Below are positions 19,445 to 27,872 of a DNA stretch of 64,000 nt, in pieces; the first letter of the stretch is position 1; every line of letters begins with the position of its first letter. The stretch lies in the NCBI GenBank assembly GCA_963718355.1, contig CAVQZA010000010.1:210544-274543 (forward strand), written 5' to 3'. The translations under genes were made by a program, and so were the position numbers. The notes under the pieces were generated by a model. That model did no database searches and was not told the origin of the DNA. It saw only the letters and a list, made by a program, of their open reading frames with translations. The DNA comes from CAVQZA01 sp963718355 (GTDB lineage: Bacteria > Actinomycetota > Thermoleophilia > Gaiellales > Gaiellaceae).

Positions 19445-19840
19445 ATGGCGCGCAAGATCCGAGTCGTGATCGCGAAGCCCGGCCTCGACGGGCACGACCG
19501 CGGCGCCAAGATCATCGCGCGCGCCCTCCGCGACGCGGGCATGGAGGTGATCTACACCGGGCTGCACCAGACCCCGGAGCAGATCGTCGAGACTGCGATT
19601 CAGGAGGACGCCGACGCTGTCGGGATCTCGATTCTCTCGGGCGCGCACATGACCCTCGTGCCGCGCATCCTCGACGGGCTCCGCGCGTCCGGGGTCGACG
19701 ACGTGGTGGTCGTCGTCGGCGGGACGATCCCCGGCGACGATGCCGAGACGCTCAGGGCGCAGGGAGTTGCGCAAGTGTTCACGCCCGGCGCGCCGACCTC
19801 GGAGATCGTCGACTTCCTGCGCGCGGCGGTTCCGGTGTGA
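19445..19840 (+). CDS. B12-dependent acyl-CoA mutase, small cobalamin-binding subunit
   Basis: This 131-aa Rossmann-like protein binds the cobalamin cofactor through the DGHDRG motif (DxHxxG), whose histidine replaces the dimethylbenzimidazole ligand. GISILSGAH and VVVGGTIP are the later nucleotide-loop motifs of the fold. It completes the large subunit at 16301, from which it is separated by two membrane-protein genes and a long hairpin. Such split mutases occur in archaea and many actinobacteria, usually with the two genes closer together. Its stop overlaps the start of the enoyl-CoA hydratase by 4 bp, so those two are translationally coupled. Confidence 0.93.
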   Translation: MARKIRVVIAKPGLDGHDRGAKIIARALRDAGMEVIYTGLHQTPEQIVETAIQEDADAVGISILSGAHMTLVPRILDGLRASGVDDVVVVVGGTIPGDDAETLRAQGVAQVFTPGAPTSEIVDFLRAAVPV

Positions 19841-20610
19841 GCATCGTCGTCTCCGTCGAGGACGCCGTCGCGCTCGTCACGATCGACCGGCCCGAGGCGC
19901 TGAACGCGCTCGACGTGCCCACGCTGACGGAGCTTCGGGATCGCCTCGCCGAGCTCGCCGGCGACCCGGAGGTTCGTGCGGTCGTGCTCACGGGCGCGGG
20001 CGAGAAGGCGTTCGTCGCAGGCGCCGACATCAAGTACATGAGCGGCCTCGATGTCGAGCAGGCGAAGGCCTGGGGTGCACTCGGTCACGAGGCCGGGCGG
20101 CTGCTCGAGACCATGCCGAAGGCGACGATCGCCGCGATCAACGGCTTCGCGCTCGGCGGCGGCTGCGAGCTCGCGCTGGCCTGCGACATCCGCTACGCGT
20201 CGACCCGGGCCAAGCTCGGCCAGCCGGAGATCAATCTCGGGATCATCCCCGGCTGGGGCGGCACGCAGCGTCTCGCGCGCACGACGACGCTCGGGTTCGC
20301 GAAGGAGCTGATCTTCACCGGCCGGCTCGTCGACGCGGACGAGGCGCTCCGCCGCGGCCTGGTCGACGCCGTCGTCGAGCCCGACGAGCTGCTGGGCAAG
20401 GCGCTCGACACGGCGCGGCTGATCGCCTCGAAGAGCCCGCTCGCCGTCGCGGTTGCGAAGGAGGCCTGCAACCGCGCACTCCAGGGAGACCACGCCGCGA
20501 ACCTTGCCAGCGAGGCCGACCGGTTCGGCGTCCTCTTTGCGAGCGAGGACGCGCGGGAGGGGCTGCTCGCATTCGTCGAGAAGCGCGAGCCGCGGTTCAC
20601 CGGCCGGTAG
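19837..20610 (+). CDS. enoyl-CoA hydratase/isomerase family protein
   Basis: This 257-aa crotonase-fold protein should hydrate 2-enoyl-CoA to 3-hydroxyacyl-CoA. The oxyanion-hole motif AGADIK, the GFALGGGCEL loop and GQPEINLGIIPG are all present. Both catalytic glutamates of the rat mitochondrial enzyme are kept, as Glu111 (GGGCE) and Glu131 (GQPE), which favours true hydratase activity. The GTG start was chosen because it overlaps the previous stop as GTGA and gives the normal family length. The coupling with the mutase subunit and the ETF genes downstream points to fatty or branched-chain acyl-CoA breakdown. Confidence 0.92.
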   Translation: MSIVVSVEDAVALVTIDRPEALNALDVPTLTELRDRLAELAGDPEVRAVVLTGAGEKAFVAGADIKYMSGLDVEQAKAWGALGHEAGRLLETMPKATIAAINGFALGGGCELALACDIRYASTRAKLGQPEINLGIIPGWGGTQRLARTTTLGFAKELIFTGRLVDADEALRRGLVDAVVEPDELLGKALDTARLIASKSPLAVAVAKEACNRALQGDHAANLASEADRFGVLFASEDAREGLLAFVEKREPRFTGR

Positions 20611-20624
20611 CGCCGTCGCCTCGT

Positions 20625-20630
20625 TAGAGT
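20625..20630 (+). promoter_or_regulatory. -10 element TAGAGT before etfB
   Basis: TAGAGT ends 10 nt before the etfB ATG at 20641, giving a leaderless or nearly leaderless mRNA for the three ETF genes. Confidence 0.45.
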
Positions 20631-20640
20631 CCTGTCCGGG

Positions 20641-21414
20641 ATGAAGATCGCGGTCTGCGTCAAGCAAGTGCCCGAGGGCACGAAGCGGATCGACCCTGCC
20701 ACGAAGCGGCTGGACCGCTCCGGCGAGGGCGCTCTGAACGGCTTCGACGCCAACGCGGTCGAGGAGGCGTTGCGGGTGAAGGAGGCCTCGGGCGACGGCG
20801 AGGTGGTGCTCGTCTCGCTCGGCCCCGTCTCGGCGCTCGACGCGATCCGCAAGGCGCTCGCGATGGGCGCGGACCGGTCCGTTCTCGTCTGCGACGACGG
20901 CGCCGTCGGCTCCGACCTCGTCGCCACCAGCTACGTGCTCGCCGCTGCGCTCGAGCGGGAAGGCGCCGACCTCGTTCTGTTCGGCCAGCAGGCCGCCGAC
21001 TCCGACGGCGCCGTGCTCTGGGCCGCCGTCGCCGATCGCCTGCGCCGGCCGCTGATCTCGCAGCTCGCCGACCTCTCGATCGAGGGCGGCAGCGTGCACG
21101 GGAAGCGGCAGACCGAGTTCGGCTACGACGTGATCGAGGCGCCGCTGCCAGCTGTGGTCGCCGTCTCGGATGCGATCAACGAGCCGCGCTACCCGTCGCT
21201 GAAGGGGATCATGGGCGCGAAGAAGAAGCCGCAGGAGACGCTCACGCTCGCCGAGCTCGGCGTGGATGCCGCTCGCGCCGGCGAGGCCGGCTCGCGGACG
21301 ACCGTCCTCGCGCTCGGCGCTCCGGCTCCGCGCGGCGACTCGCGCAAGCTCGAGGACGACGGCAACGCGGCCGCCGAGATCGTCGCCTACCTCGAGGAGA
21401 AGCGTCTGCTGTGA
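20641..21414 (+). CDS. etfB: electron transfer flavoprotein beta subunit
   Basis: This 257-aa protein is the smaller chain of the heterodimeric ETF that collects electrons from acyl-CoA dehydrogenases. The N-terminus (KIAVCVKQVPEG), the DANAVEEALR segment and the LFGQQAADSDGA segment are typical. The beta chain holds AMP and shapes the flavin site of the alpha chain. Its stop overlaps the etfA start by 4 bp, and etfA overlaps the quinone oxidoreductase gene the same way, so the three form one coupled operon. Confidence 0.95.
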   Translation: MKIAVCVKQVPEGTKRIDPATKRLDRSGEGALNGFDANAVEEALRVKEASGDGEVVLVSLGPVSALDAIRKALAMGADRSVLVCDDGAVGSDLVATSYVLAAALEREGADLVLFGQQAADSDGAVLWAAVADRLRRPLISQLADLSIEGGSVHGKRQTEFGYDVIEAPLPAVVAVSDAINEPRYPSLKGIMGAKKKPQETLTLAELGVDAARAGEAGSRTTVLALGAPAPRGDSRKLEDDGNAAAEIVAYLEEKRLL

Positions 21415-22370
21415 CGACGCTCGTCTACCTCGAGCATCACGGCGGCGAGCTCCTCAAGGGCGCACTCGGCGTGCTCGCCAAGGCGGCCTCGCTCGGAGAG
21501 GCGCACGGCGTCGTGCTCGGCTCCGGCGTTGCAGGTCTCGCGGCCGAGGCCGGCCGCTTCGGCGCGGCGAAGGTCTACGTCGTCGACGATCCTGCGCTGG
21601 AGTCGCCTCTGCCGCAGCCGCGCGTCGACGCGCTCGCGCAGATCGTGCGGGAGCACGGGATCGAGAACGTCCTCTTTGCGAACTCGGTGCTCGCCTCCGA
21701 CATCGCCGCGGCGCTCGCCGCGCGGCTCGAGGCCGGGCTCAACTGGCAGCTGGCCGATCTCGTCGCCGACGGCGATGGGCTCGTCGGCAAGCAGCCGGCG
21801 CTCGGCGACTCCGTGATCGTGGACGTCGGTTGGACGCAGGCGCCGCGGCTCGCGCTCTTTCGCACCGGCGCCTTCGATCCGGTCGAGACCGGCGGCCAGG
21901 CCGAGGTCGTGGCGGTGAGCATCTCCTTCGAGGACTTCTCGCTTGCGGCGCACCTGCTCGAGCATCTGCAGGAGGAGTCCACGGGCCCGTCGATCGAGGA
22001 GGCCGAGATCATCGTCGCGGGCGGGCGCGGCCTCGGCGGCCCTGAGAACTTCACCGTAGTCGAGGAGCTCGCTGCCGCCCTCGGCGGCGCCGTCGCCGCG
22101 ACGCGCGCCGTCGTCGACGCCGGCTGGTACCCGTACTCGACGCAGGTCGGCCAGACCGGGAAGACCGTGACGCCGAAGCTCTACATCGCCTGCGGAATCT
22201 CCGGCGCGATCCAGCACAAGGTCGGGATGCAGGGCTCGGCGGTGATCATCGCGATCAACAAGGACCCGAACGCGCCGATCTTCGAGTTCTCCGACCTCGG
22301 CATCGTCGGCGACCTCAATTCGGTCGTGCCGAAGCTGACCGAGCTCGTGAAGGCGCGCAAAGCGGGATGA
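21411..22370 (+). CDS. etfA: electron transfer flavoprotein alpha subunit
   Basis: This 319-aa chain carries the FAD of ETF. The C-terminal FAD domain is clear: GGRGLGGPENF, the YPYSTQVGQTGKTV stretch, GISGAIQHKVGM and INKDPNAPIFEFSDLGIVGD. The N-terminal half is the adenine-nucleotide-like fold shared with EtfB. Translation starts at a GTG that overlaps the etfB stop (GTGA). It passes electrons to the membrane quinone oxidoreductase encoded immediately downstream. Confidence 0.96.
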   Translation: MTTLVYLEHHGGELLKGALGVLAKAASLGEAHGVVLGSGVAGLAAEAGRFGAAKVYVVDDPALESPLPQPRVDALAQIVREHGIENVLFANSVLASDIAAALAARLEAGLNWQLADLVADGDGLVGKQPALGDSVIVDVGWTQAPRLALFRTGAFDPVETGGQAEVVAVSISFEDFSLAAHLLEHLQEESTGPSIEEAEIIVAGGRGLGGPENFTVVEELAAALGGAVAATRAVVDAGWYPYSTQVGQTGKTVTPKLYIACGISGAIQHKVGMQGSAVIIAINKDPNAPIFEFSDLGIVGDLNSVVPKLTELVKARKAG

Positions 22371-24067
22371 CGGTCCGGCCGCTCGACTACCCACCGCCGT
22401 TCGCCGCCGCGGAGGCGATCGCTTCGCCGAGCGATCCCGTCGACGAACGGATCGAAGTCGGGGTCGCAATCGTCGGTGCCGGCCCTGCCGGGCTCGCGTG
22501 CGCGATCCGCTTCGGGCAGCTGCTCGAGGAAGCGCCGGAACTGGCCGAGCGGCTCGGCGAGGTGCCGTTCGCGGTCCTCGAGAAGGGCAAGCAGCCCGGC
22601 TCACATCTTCTGTCCGGCGCGGTGATCAACCCGCGCGGCCTGCGGCGTCTGTTCCGCGACCGGCCGCAGGCCGAGGAGTTCCCGAGCTTCGGCGAGGTGC
22701 CCGGCGAGGCGGTCTACGTCCTCTCCAGCGGGAGCTCGGTCAGGATTCCGCCGCCGCCGACGATGCGCAACCACGGCAACGTGATCGTCTCGCTCTCGCA
22801 GCTGGGCCGCTGGCTCAGCGAGCAGGCCGAGGAAGTCGGTGCGACCGTCCTGCCCGAGACGGCGGCGACGAAGCTGCTCGTCGACCACGGCGCCGTCCGC
22901 GGTGTCCGCACCGGCGATCGCGGGCGCGGTCGCGAGGGCCAGGAGCTAGGCAACTTCGAGCCCGGGTCCGACATCGTTGCCAAGGTCACAGTGCTCGCCG
23001 AGGGGACGCAGGGGTACCTGACGGGCGCCGCCGTCGAGCAGTTCGGGCTCGAGGGCAGGAATCCGCAGGTCTACGCGCTCGGGGTCAAGGAGGTCTGGAA
23101 GGTCGCGAAGCCGCTCGACCGGATCATCCACACGATGGGCTGGCCGCTGCGCGCGGGCGCCCGCTACCGCGAGTTCGGCGGCTCGTGGATCTATCCGCTC
23201 GGCGAGGACATGGTCTCGATCGGCTTCGTGGTGGGCCTCGACTATCGCGACCTCGAGCTGTCGGCGCACGACCTTCTCCAGGAGTTGAAGACCCACAAGC
23301 TCGTGCGACGGATTCTCGACGGGGGCGAGCGGCTCGAGTGGGGCGCGAAGACGATTCCCGAGGGCGGCTTCTACTCGCTGCCGAAGCAGCTGCACGCGCC
23401 CGGGCTCCTGATCTGCGGCGACGGCGCCGGCATGGTCAACGTGCCCGCGCTGAAGGGCGTCCACTACGCGATCGAGTCGGGACGGCTTGCGGCCGAGGCC
23501 GCCTTCGCGGCGCTTCAGCCCGGCGAGACGCCGGCGCGGGTGGGCGCGCTCGCGAGCTACGACGAGGCGGTGCGCCAGAGCTTCATCTGGAAAGACCTCG
23601 AGGAGGTGCGCAACCAGCGCCAGGCGTTCGGGCGAGGCTTCGTCGTCGGCGGTGCGCTCGCCTCGGCGATGACGGTCACCAAGGGCCACTTCCCCGGAAA
23701 GGCGCGCGCGACCGAGCCCGACGCCGAGCAGCCGCTGCTCCGAAGCGGCCGGGCCGAGCGGTATCCCGCGCCGGATGGTCAGCTCACGTTCGACAAGCTT
23801 TCGTCGGTCTTCCTGTCCGGCAACAAGACGCGCGACGACCAGCCGAATCACATCCGCATCGCTGAGCCGGTGCCGCGCGATGTCGCCGAGCTCTGGGTGC
23901 ACATGTGCCCCGCGCAGGTCTACGAGCTCGGCGCCGATGCAGGCGACGGAAACGTGACCGTGAAGGTTGCGCCGTCCAACTGCGTCCAGTGCGGCGCGAT
24001 CACCGCGAAGGGCGGCCGCCTCACCCCGCCCGAGGGCGGATCCGGGCCCGAGTACCAGCGCACGTAG
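22367..24067 (+). CDS. ETF:quinone oxidoreductase (FixC-like) with incomplete iron-sulfur cysteine set
   Basis: This 566-aa flavoprotein moves electrons from reduced ETF to the quinone pool. The dinucleotide-binding motif GAGPAGLA lies near residue 37. GSHLLSGAVINPRGL, the FAD loop GDGAGMVNVPALKGVHYAIESG and the C-terminal ferredoxin-like segment are all present. Most relatives bind a 4Fe-4S cluster through CPAxVY and NCxxCxxC. Here Cys514, Cys539 and Cys542 are kept, but residue 545, where the fourth cysteine should be, is isoleucine (NCVQCGAI). The reading frame is intact around it and the usual PPEGGSGPEY ending follows, so this is not a frameshift. The ATG overlaps the etfA stop. Confidence 0.93.
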   Translation: MTVRPLDYPPPFAAAEAIASPSDPVDERIEVGVAIVGAGPAGLACAIRFGQLLEEAPELAERLGEVPFAVLEKGKQPGSHLLSGAVINPRGLRRLFRDRPQAEEFPSFGEVPGEAVYVLSSGSSVRIPPPPTMRNHGNVIVSLSQLGRWLSEQAEEVGATVLPETAATKLLVDHGAVRGVRTGDRGRGREGQELGNFEPGSDIVAKVTVLAEGTQGYLTGAAVEQFGLEGRNPQVYALGVKEVWKVAKPLDRIIHTMGWPLRAGARYREFGGSWIYPLGEDMVSIGFVVGLDYRDLELSAHDLLQELKTHKLVRRILDGGERLEWGAKTIPEGGFYSLPKQLHAPGLLICGDGAGMVNVPALKGVHYAIESGRLAAEAAFAALQPGETPARVGALASYDEAVRQSFIWKDLEEVRNQRQAFGRGFVVGGALASAMTVTKGHFPGKARATEPDAEQPLLRSGRAERYPAPDGQLTFDKLSSVFLSGNKTRDDQPNHIRIAEPVPRDVAELWVHMCPAQVYELGADAGDGNVTVKVAPSNCVQCGAITAKGGRLTPPEGGSGPEYQRT

Positions 24068-24122
24068 GCGCGGCGCGAGTTCACAGTCTCGGCACTCTTC
24101 CGTGACAGTCCCATGCGCCCGC

Positions 24123-24139
24123 GCTCGATAGGGTCGAGC
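24123..24139. terminator. weak terminator-like hairpin after the ETF operon
   Basis: GCTCGA and TCGAGC form a 6-bp stem around TAGGG, 55 bp after the quinone oxidoreductase stop. No T-run follows, so it would depend on other factors or may only mark an mRNA 3' end. Confidence 0.25.
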
Positions 24140-24217
24140 CATCGGGGCGGGAGGTGGGGGGTTCCCGGAGTCTGACGCGTCTATCTATAGGCCGCCTGGC
24201 CGGCTCGGCGCTACGGC

Positions 24218-24223
24218 TACGAT
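24218..24223 (+). promoter_or_regulatory. -10 element TACGAT, leaderless start
   Basis: TACGAT ends 6 nt before the ATG at 24230 and no ribosome site is present. Confidence 0.6.
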
Positions 24224-24229
24224 CAGCCG

Positions 24230-25195
24230 ATGGCCGGTCTCGTCACGCTCGACGACGTCTACCAGGCGCGCGAGCGGATCGCCGGGCGCCTGCACCGCAC
24301 GCCGATGCTCGGCTCGCGCACGCTCTCCGACCACACGGGCGCCGACGTCGTCTTCAAAGCCGAGCTCTTCCAGCGCACCGGCGCGTTCAAGCCCCGTGGC
24401 GTCCTCAACAAGCTCGCCACGCTCACCGACGAGGAGAAGGCGCGCGGAGTCATCTCGATCTCGGCCGGGAATCACGCACAGGCACTCGCCTTCGCGTCGG
24501 CGATCGAGGGGATCGACGCCCTCGTCGTGATGTGGCAGACCGCGAGCCCGATGAAGATCGCCGCCGCACGGGCCTACGGCGCGACGGTCGACGACAGCCC
24601 GCTCGACATCCCTGCGGCCTTCGAGCACCTCGACCGCCTGGCAGAGGAGACCGGCCGCACGCTCGTGCATCCATATGACGATCCGTACGTGATGGCCGGC
24701 CAGGGCACGGTCGGCCTCGAGATCCTCGAGGACGTTCCCGACACGGACGTCATCCTCGTGCCGGTCGGCGGCGGCGGCCTCGTGTCGGGCATCGCGGCAG
24801 CGGTCAAGGGGATGAAGCCCGGCGCGCGTGTGATCGCCGTCGAGCCCGAGCTCTCATGCGCGCTCGCCGAGAGTCTCAAGGCCGGTCACACGGTCACCGT
24901 CGAGCCGGCCTCGATCGCCGACGGGCTCAACGGGCCGTACGCGGGGCCGAATTGCGTCGAACTCTGCCTCGAGCTGGGTGTCGAGTCGGTGCTCGTCTCC
25001 GAAGACGAGCTGCGGGAGGGCTTCCGCTTCATGTACGGCCGGATGAAACTGGCCTGTGAAGTCGCCGGCGCCGCCACCGCGGCGGCGCTTCTCGCGGGCC
25101 GCGTCGAGCTCGAGCCGGGCACCACTGTCGCTGCAGTCGTCAGCGGTGGCAACGTGGCCCCCCAAACCGCCTCTGCTATCCTGGCCTCCGCATGA
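24230..25195 (+). CDS. PLP-dependent threonine/serine dehydratase
   Basis: This 321-aa fold-type II PLP enzyme should deaminate threonine to 2-oxobutanoate, and perhaps serine to pyruvate. The cofactor lysine is Lys54 in FQRTGAFKPRG. The carboxylate loop SAGNHAQ and the phosphate loop PVGGGGLVSG follow. There is no C-terminal ACT-like regulatory domain, so it resembles the short catabolic form more than biosynthetic IlvA. A serine racemase activity cannot be excluded. Its stop overlaps the rpmE start (ATGA), although rpmE also has a -10 element of its own. Confidence 0.9.
   Translation: MAGLVTLDDVYQARERIAGRLHRTPMLGSRTLSDHTGADVVFKAELFQRTGAFKPRGVLNKLATLTDEEKARGVISISAGNHAQALAFASAIEGIDALVVMWQTASPMKIAAARAYGATVDDSPLDIPAAFEHLDRLAEETGRTLVHPYDDPYVMAGQGTVGLEILEDVPDTDVILVPVGGGGLVSGIAAAVKGMKPGARVIAVEPELSCALAESLKAGHTVTVEPASIADGLNGPYAGPNCVELCLELGVESVLVSEDELREGFRFMYGRMKLACEVAGAATAAALLAGRVELEPGTTVAAVVSGGNVAPQTASAILASA
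25177..25182 (+). promoter_or_regulatory. -10 element TATCCT before rpmE
   Basis: TATCCT ends 9 nt before the rpmE ATG and lies inside the end of the dehydratase gene. Confidence 0.5.
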
Positions 25196-25410
25196 AGACC
25201 GACATTCATCCCGATTACGTCGCCTCCAGCGTGCACTGCGCGTGCGGAGCGTCGTTCGAGACCCGGTCGACCAAGCCGGAGATCCACGTCGAGGTCTGCT
25301 CGCAGTGCCACCCGTTCTACACCGGCAAGCAGAAGCTCGTCGACACCGGCGGCCGCGTCGAGCGCTTCCAGCGCCGCCTCGAGAAGGCCGGCGGCGAACG
25401 CCGCGGCTAG
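25192..25410 (+). CDS. rpmE: 50S ribosomal protein L31, zinc-binding form
   Basis: This 72-aa protein begins MKTDIHPDY and has the L31 core HPFYTGKQKLVDTGGRVERF. Cys16, Cys18, Cys36 and Cys39 give the four-cysteine zinc ribbon of the C-plus type, which many bacteria exchange for a zinc-free paralogue under zinc shortage. The start overlaps the previous stop. The order L31, DUF1385 protein and release factor 1 is common in Gram-positive genomes. Confidence 0.97.
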   Translation: MKTDIHPDYVASSVHCACGASFETRSTKPEIHVEVCSQCHPFYTGKQKLVDTGGRVERFQRRLEKAGGERRG

Positions 25411-25418
25411 CTGGTTCC

Positions 25419-26354
25419 TTGTCTAGTCCCGTAGGAGGCCAGGCCGTCCTGGAGGGCGTGATGATGCGTGGTCCGAAGAACTGGGCCGTCGCCGTCCGCA
25501 AGCCCGACGGGCAGATCGCCAACGTGAGCCGCGTGCTCGAATCGACGATGGCGCGCCACCGGCTGCTGCGCCTGCCGATCATCCGCGGGGTCGTCGCGCT
25601 CGGCGAGTCGCTCACGATCGGCTTTCGTGCCCTCGCGATCTCGGCGCACTACGCCGCAGCCGAGGAGCCGGAAGAGGGCGCCACGGAGGAGGAGATCGCC
25701 GCCGCGAGCGGCGAGCTTTCTCGTACGCAGCTCGTGATCGCCTTCGCAGTCGCGATCGGCTTTGCGCTCGCGCTCTTCAAGGTGACGCCCGTCGTGCTGA
25801 CCGACCTGCTGCCGATCTCGAGCACGATCTGGTTCGTGGTCGTCGAGGGTGCGATCCGCGTCTCGATCTTCATCCTCTACCTGGTGCTGATCTCGATGCT
25901 CCCCGACCTGAAGCGCGTGTTCCAGTACCACGCCGCCGAGCACAAGGCGATCAACGCCTACGAAGCCGGCGACGATCTGACCCCGGAGCGCGTGCAGCGG
26001 TACAGCCTGATCCACCCGCGCTGCGGCACCGCGTTCCTGCTCTGGGTGATGGTGATCGCGATCTTCGTGTTCGCATTCGTCGGGCGCCCCGCCTGGTACT
26101 GGCTGATCGTCAGCCGCATCCTGCTCCTGCCCGTGATCGCCGGCCTCGCATACGAGCTGATCCGCTTCGCCGGCCGGCACTCGCACAACCGCGCGCTGCG
26201 GATCCTGCTCGCGCCCGGGCTCTGGCTCCAGCGGCTGACGACGCGCGAGCCGAGCCTCGACCAGCTCGAGGTCTCGATCCGCGCGCTGAAGGAGGTCCTC
26301 GAGACGGAGGGCCCGCTGACTCACGAAGAAGAACTGGTGGAGGTGATGGCGTAA
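25419..26354 (+). CDS. DUF1385 family membrane protein
   Basis: This protein of about 311 aa opens with GGQAVLEGVMMRGP, the signature of the DUF1385 family, whose role is not established. About four membrane segments can be seen (around 107-127, 137-157, 204-224 and 231-250), and the highly conserved YHAAEHKAINAYE motif lies between the second and third. The TTG at 25419 is the chosen start because it is the first initiator that keeps the whole signature and it lies just after rpmE. The start is uncertain. The stop overlaps the next ATG by one base (TAATG). Confidence 0.85.
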   Translation: MSSPVGGQAVLEGVMMRGPKNWAVAVRKPDGQIANVSRVLESTMARHRLLRLPIIRGVVALGESLTIGFRALAISAHYAAAEEPEEGATEEEIAAASGELSRTQLVIAFAVAIGFALALFKVTPVVLTDLLPISSTIWFVVVEGAIRVSIFILYLVLISMLPDLKRVFQYHAAEHKAINAYEAGDDLTPERVQRYSLIHPRCGTAFLLWVMVIAIFVFAFVGRPAWYWLIVSRILLLPVIAGLAYELIRFAGRHSHNRALRILLAPGLWLQRLTTREPSLDQLEVSIRALKEVLETEGPLTHEEELVEVMA

Positions 26355-26803
26355 TGCCCAGGATCGAGCGCACGGCCGATGTGTCGTGGGAGGGGAACGT
26401 CGCCCGGGGGACCGGCGCGATCAGTGCCCGCACAGGCGCGTTCACCGGCCTGCCGTACTCGCTGCCGACCCGGATCGGCGCGGCCGAGGGGAAGACGAGC
26501 CCGGAGGAGCTGCTCGCAGCCGCCCACGCGGCGTGCTTCGCGATGAGCCTCGCCTCCGAGCTGACGGGCGCCGAGAATCCGCCCGAACGACTCGATGTGA
26601 GCTGCACGATCACGATGGACGAGGTCGAGGGGCAGGGCCACCAGATCGTCGCCTCGGCGATCGAAGCCGTTGCCAAGGCGCCGGGCCTCGATCCTGCGGC
26701 GTTCGACGGGCTCGTCGAGGCCGCCGATGCCGGCTGTCCGTTCAGTGCGCTGCTGCGGAACGCAGGCGTCGCCGGAACGGTCAACGCGACCCTCCAGCCC
26801 TAG
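26354..26803 (+). CDS. OsmC/Ohr family peroxide-reducing protein
   Basis: This 149-aa protein belongs to the OsmC family of thiol peroxidases that reduce organic hydroperoxides. The two redox cysteines are Cys61 (HAACFAMSL) and Cys128 (AGCPFSALL), and the TSPEELLAAAHAAC context before the first is typical. Length and motifs fit the OsmC subgroup more than Ohr. It is coupled to the DUF1385 gene through a one-base overlap. Confidence 0.93.
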   Translation: MPRIERTADVSWEGNVARGTGAISARTGAFTGLPYSLPTRIGAAEGKTSPEELLAAAHAACFAMSLASELTGAENPPERLDVSCTITMDEVEGQGHQIVASAIEAVAKAPGLDPAAFDGLVEAADAGCPFSALLRNAGVAGTVNATLQP

Positions 26804-26806
26804 AGC

Positions 26807-26812
26807 TAGGCT
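26807..26812 (+). promoter_or_regulatory. -10 element TAGGCT before prfA
   Basis: TAGGCT ends 10 nt before the prfA ATG at 26823. An overlapping alternative, TAGATC, lies 5 nt further on. Confidence 0.4.
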
Positions 26813-26822
26813 AGATCCCGGC

Positions 26823-27872
26823 ATGGCCGGGACAGAACAGCTCGTCGAGGAGCTCGAGCGCTCGTACCTCGAGGCGCGCGACCGCATGAACGACCCGTCG
26901 GTCTACAACGACCGCCGCGAGGGCGCCGATGCCGGTCGCCGGTTGAAGGAGCTCGAAGGCCCGTACAAGCTCGCCATGGAGTGGCGGCAGATCAACGCCG
27001 ACCTCGAGGCCGCGCAGGGGGACAGCGACCTGAAGGAGCTCGTTCCCGAGCTCGAGCAGCGACTCGAGGAGCTCGAGGAGGAGCTACGCGTCTCGCTGAT
27101 CGAAGCCGATCCGGTCGACCGGAAAGACACGATCGTGGAGGTGCGCCAGGGAGTGGGAGGCGACGAGGCAGCGCTTTGGGCCGCCGACGTCGTCCGCATG
27201 CTCACGCGCTACGCGGAGCGGCGCGGCTTCAAGTGGGAGCAGCTCTCCGTGAATCCGAACGAGGCGGGCGGGATCAAGGAGGCCGTGTTCGCGGTCAAAG
27301 GCGACGGCGCGTACTCGGTGTTCAAGTGGGAGGCGGGCACCCACCGGGTGCAGCGCGTCCCCGAGACCGAGTCGCAGGGCCGGATCCACACCTCGACCGC
27401 CACCGTCGCCGTGATGCCCGAGGCTGAGGAGGTCGAGGTCGAGATCGACCAGAACGACCTCAAGATCGACGTCTACCGCTCGACCGGCCCCGGCGGCCAG
27501 AGCGTCAACACGACCGACTCCGCAGTCCGCATCACCCACGTTCCCACCGGCGTCGTGGTCGCGATGCAGGACGAGAAGTCGCAGCTCCAGAACAAGGTCA
27601 AGGCGATGCGTGTGCTGCGTGCGCGGATCTACGAGCTCGAGCGCGAGCGCCAGCAGGCCGAGCAGTCGGCGACGCGTCGCGCGCAGATCGGCGGGGGTGA
27701 GCGGGCCGAGAAGATCCGCACCTACAACTACGCAGAGAGCCGCGTCACCGACCACCGGATAAAGCTGACCGTGCACCGCCTCGACCAGGTGCTCCAGGGC
27801 GAGCTCGAGGAGTTCACCGAGGCGATCGCCGCCGAGGAGCGCCGCCGCGCCCTCGAAACTGCTTCGGCTTGA
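26823..27872 (+). CDS. prfA: peptide chain release factor 1
   Basis: This 349-aa class I release factor reads UAA and UAG. The peptidyl-hydrolysis loop GGQ is at residues 224-226, and the PxT tripeptide that reads the stop codon appears as PET in RVPETESQGR, which marks RF1 and not RF2. A coiled-coil N-terminal domain precedes it. A longer upstream frame exists, but the ATG at 26823 gives the normal family start (MAGTEQLVEELE). It is coupled to prmC, which methylates the GGQ glutamine. Confidence 0.97.
   Translation: MAGTEQLVEELERSYLEARDRMNDPSVYNDRREGADAGRRLKELEGPYKLAMEWRQINADLEAAQGDSDLKELVPELEQRLEELEEELRVSLIEADPVDRKDTIVEVRQGVGGDEAALWAADVVRMLTRYAERRGFKWEQLSVNPNEAGGIKEAVFAVKGDGAYSVFKWEAGTHRVQRVPETESQGRIHTSTATVAVMPEAEEVEVEIDQNDLKIDVYRSTGPGGQSVNTTDSAVRITHVPTGVVVAMQDEKSQLQNKVKAMRVLRARIYELERERQQAEQSATRRAQIGGGERAEKIRTYNYAESRVTDHRIKLTVHRLDQVLQGELEEFTEAIAAEERRRALETASA

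Noticed and set aside
19336..20610. Longer start for the enoyl-CoA hydratase at 19336
   Set aside because: The added 167 residues read through the cobalamin-subunit gene in another frame and have no homology to hydratases. GTG 19837 fits family length and the coupling overlap.
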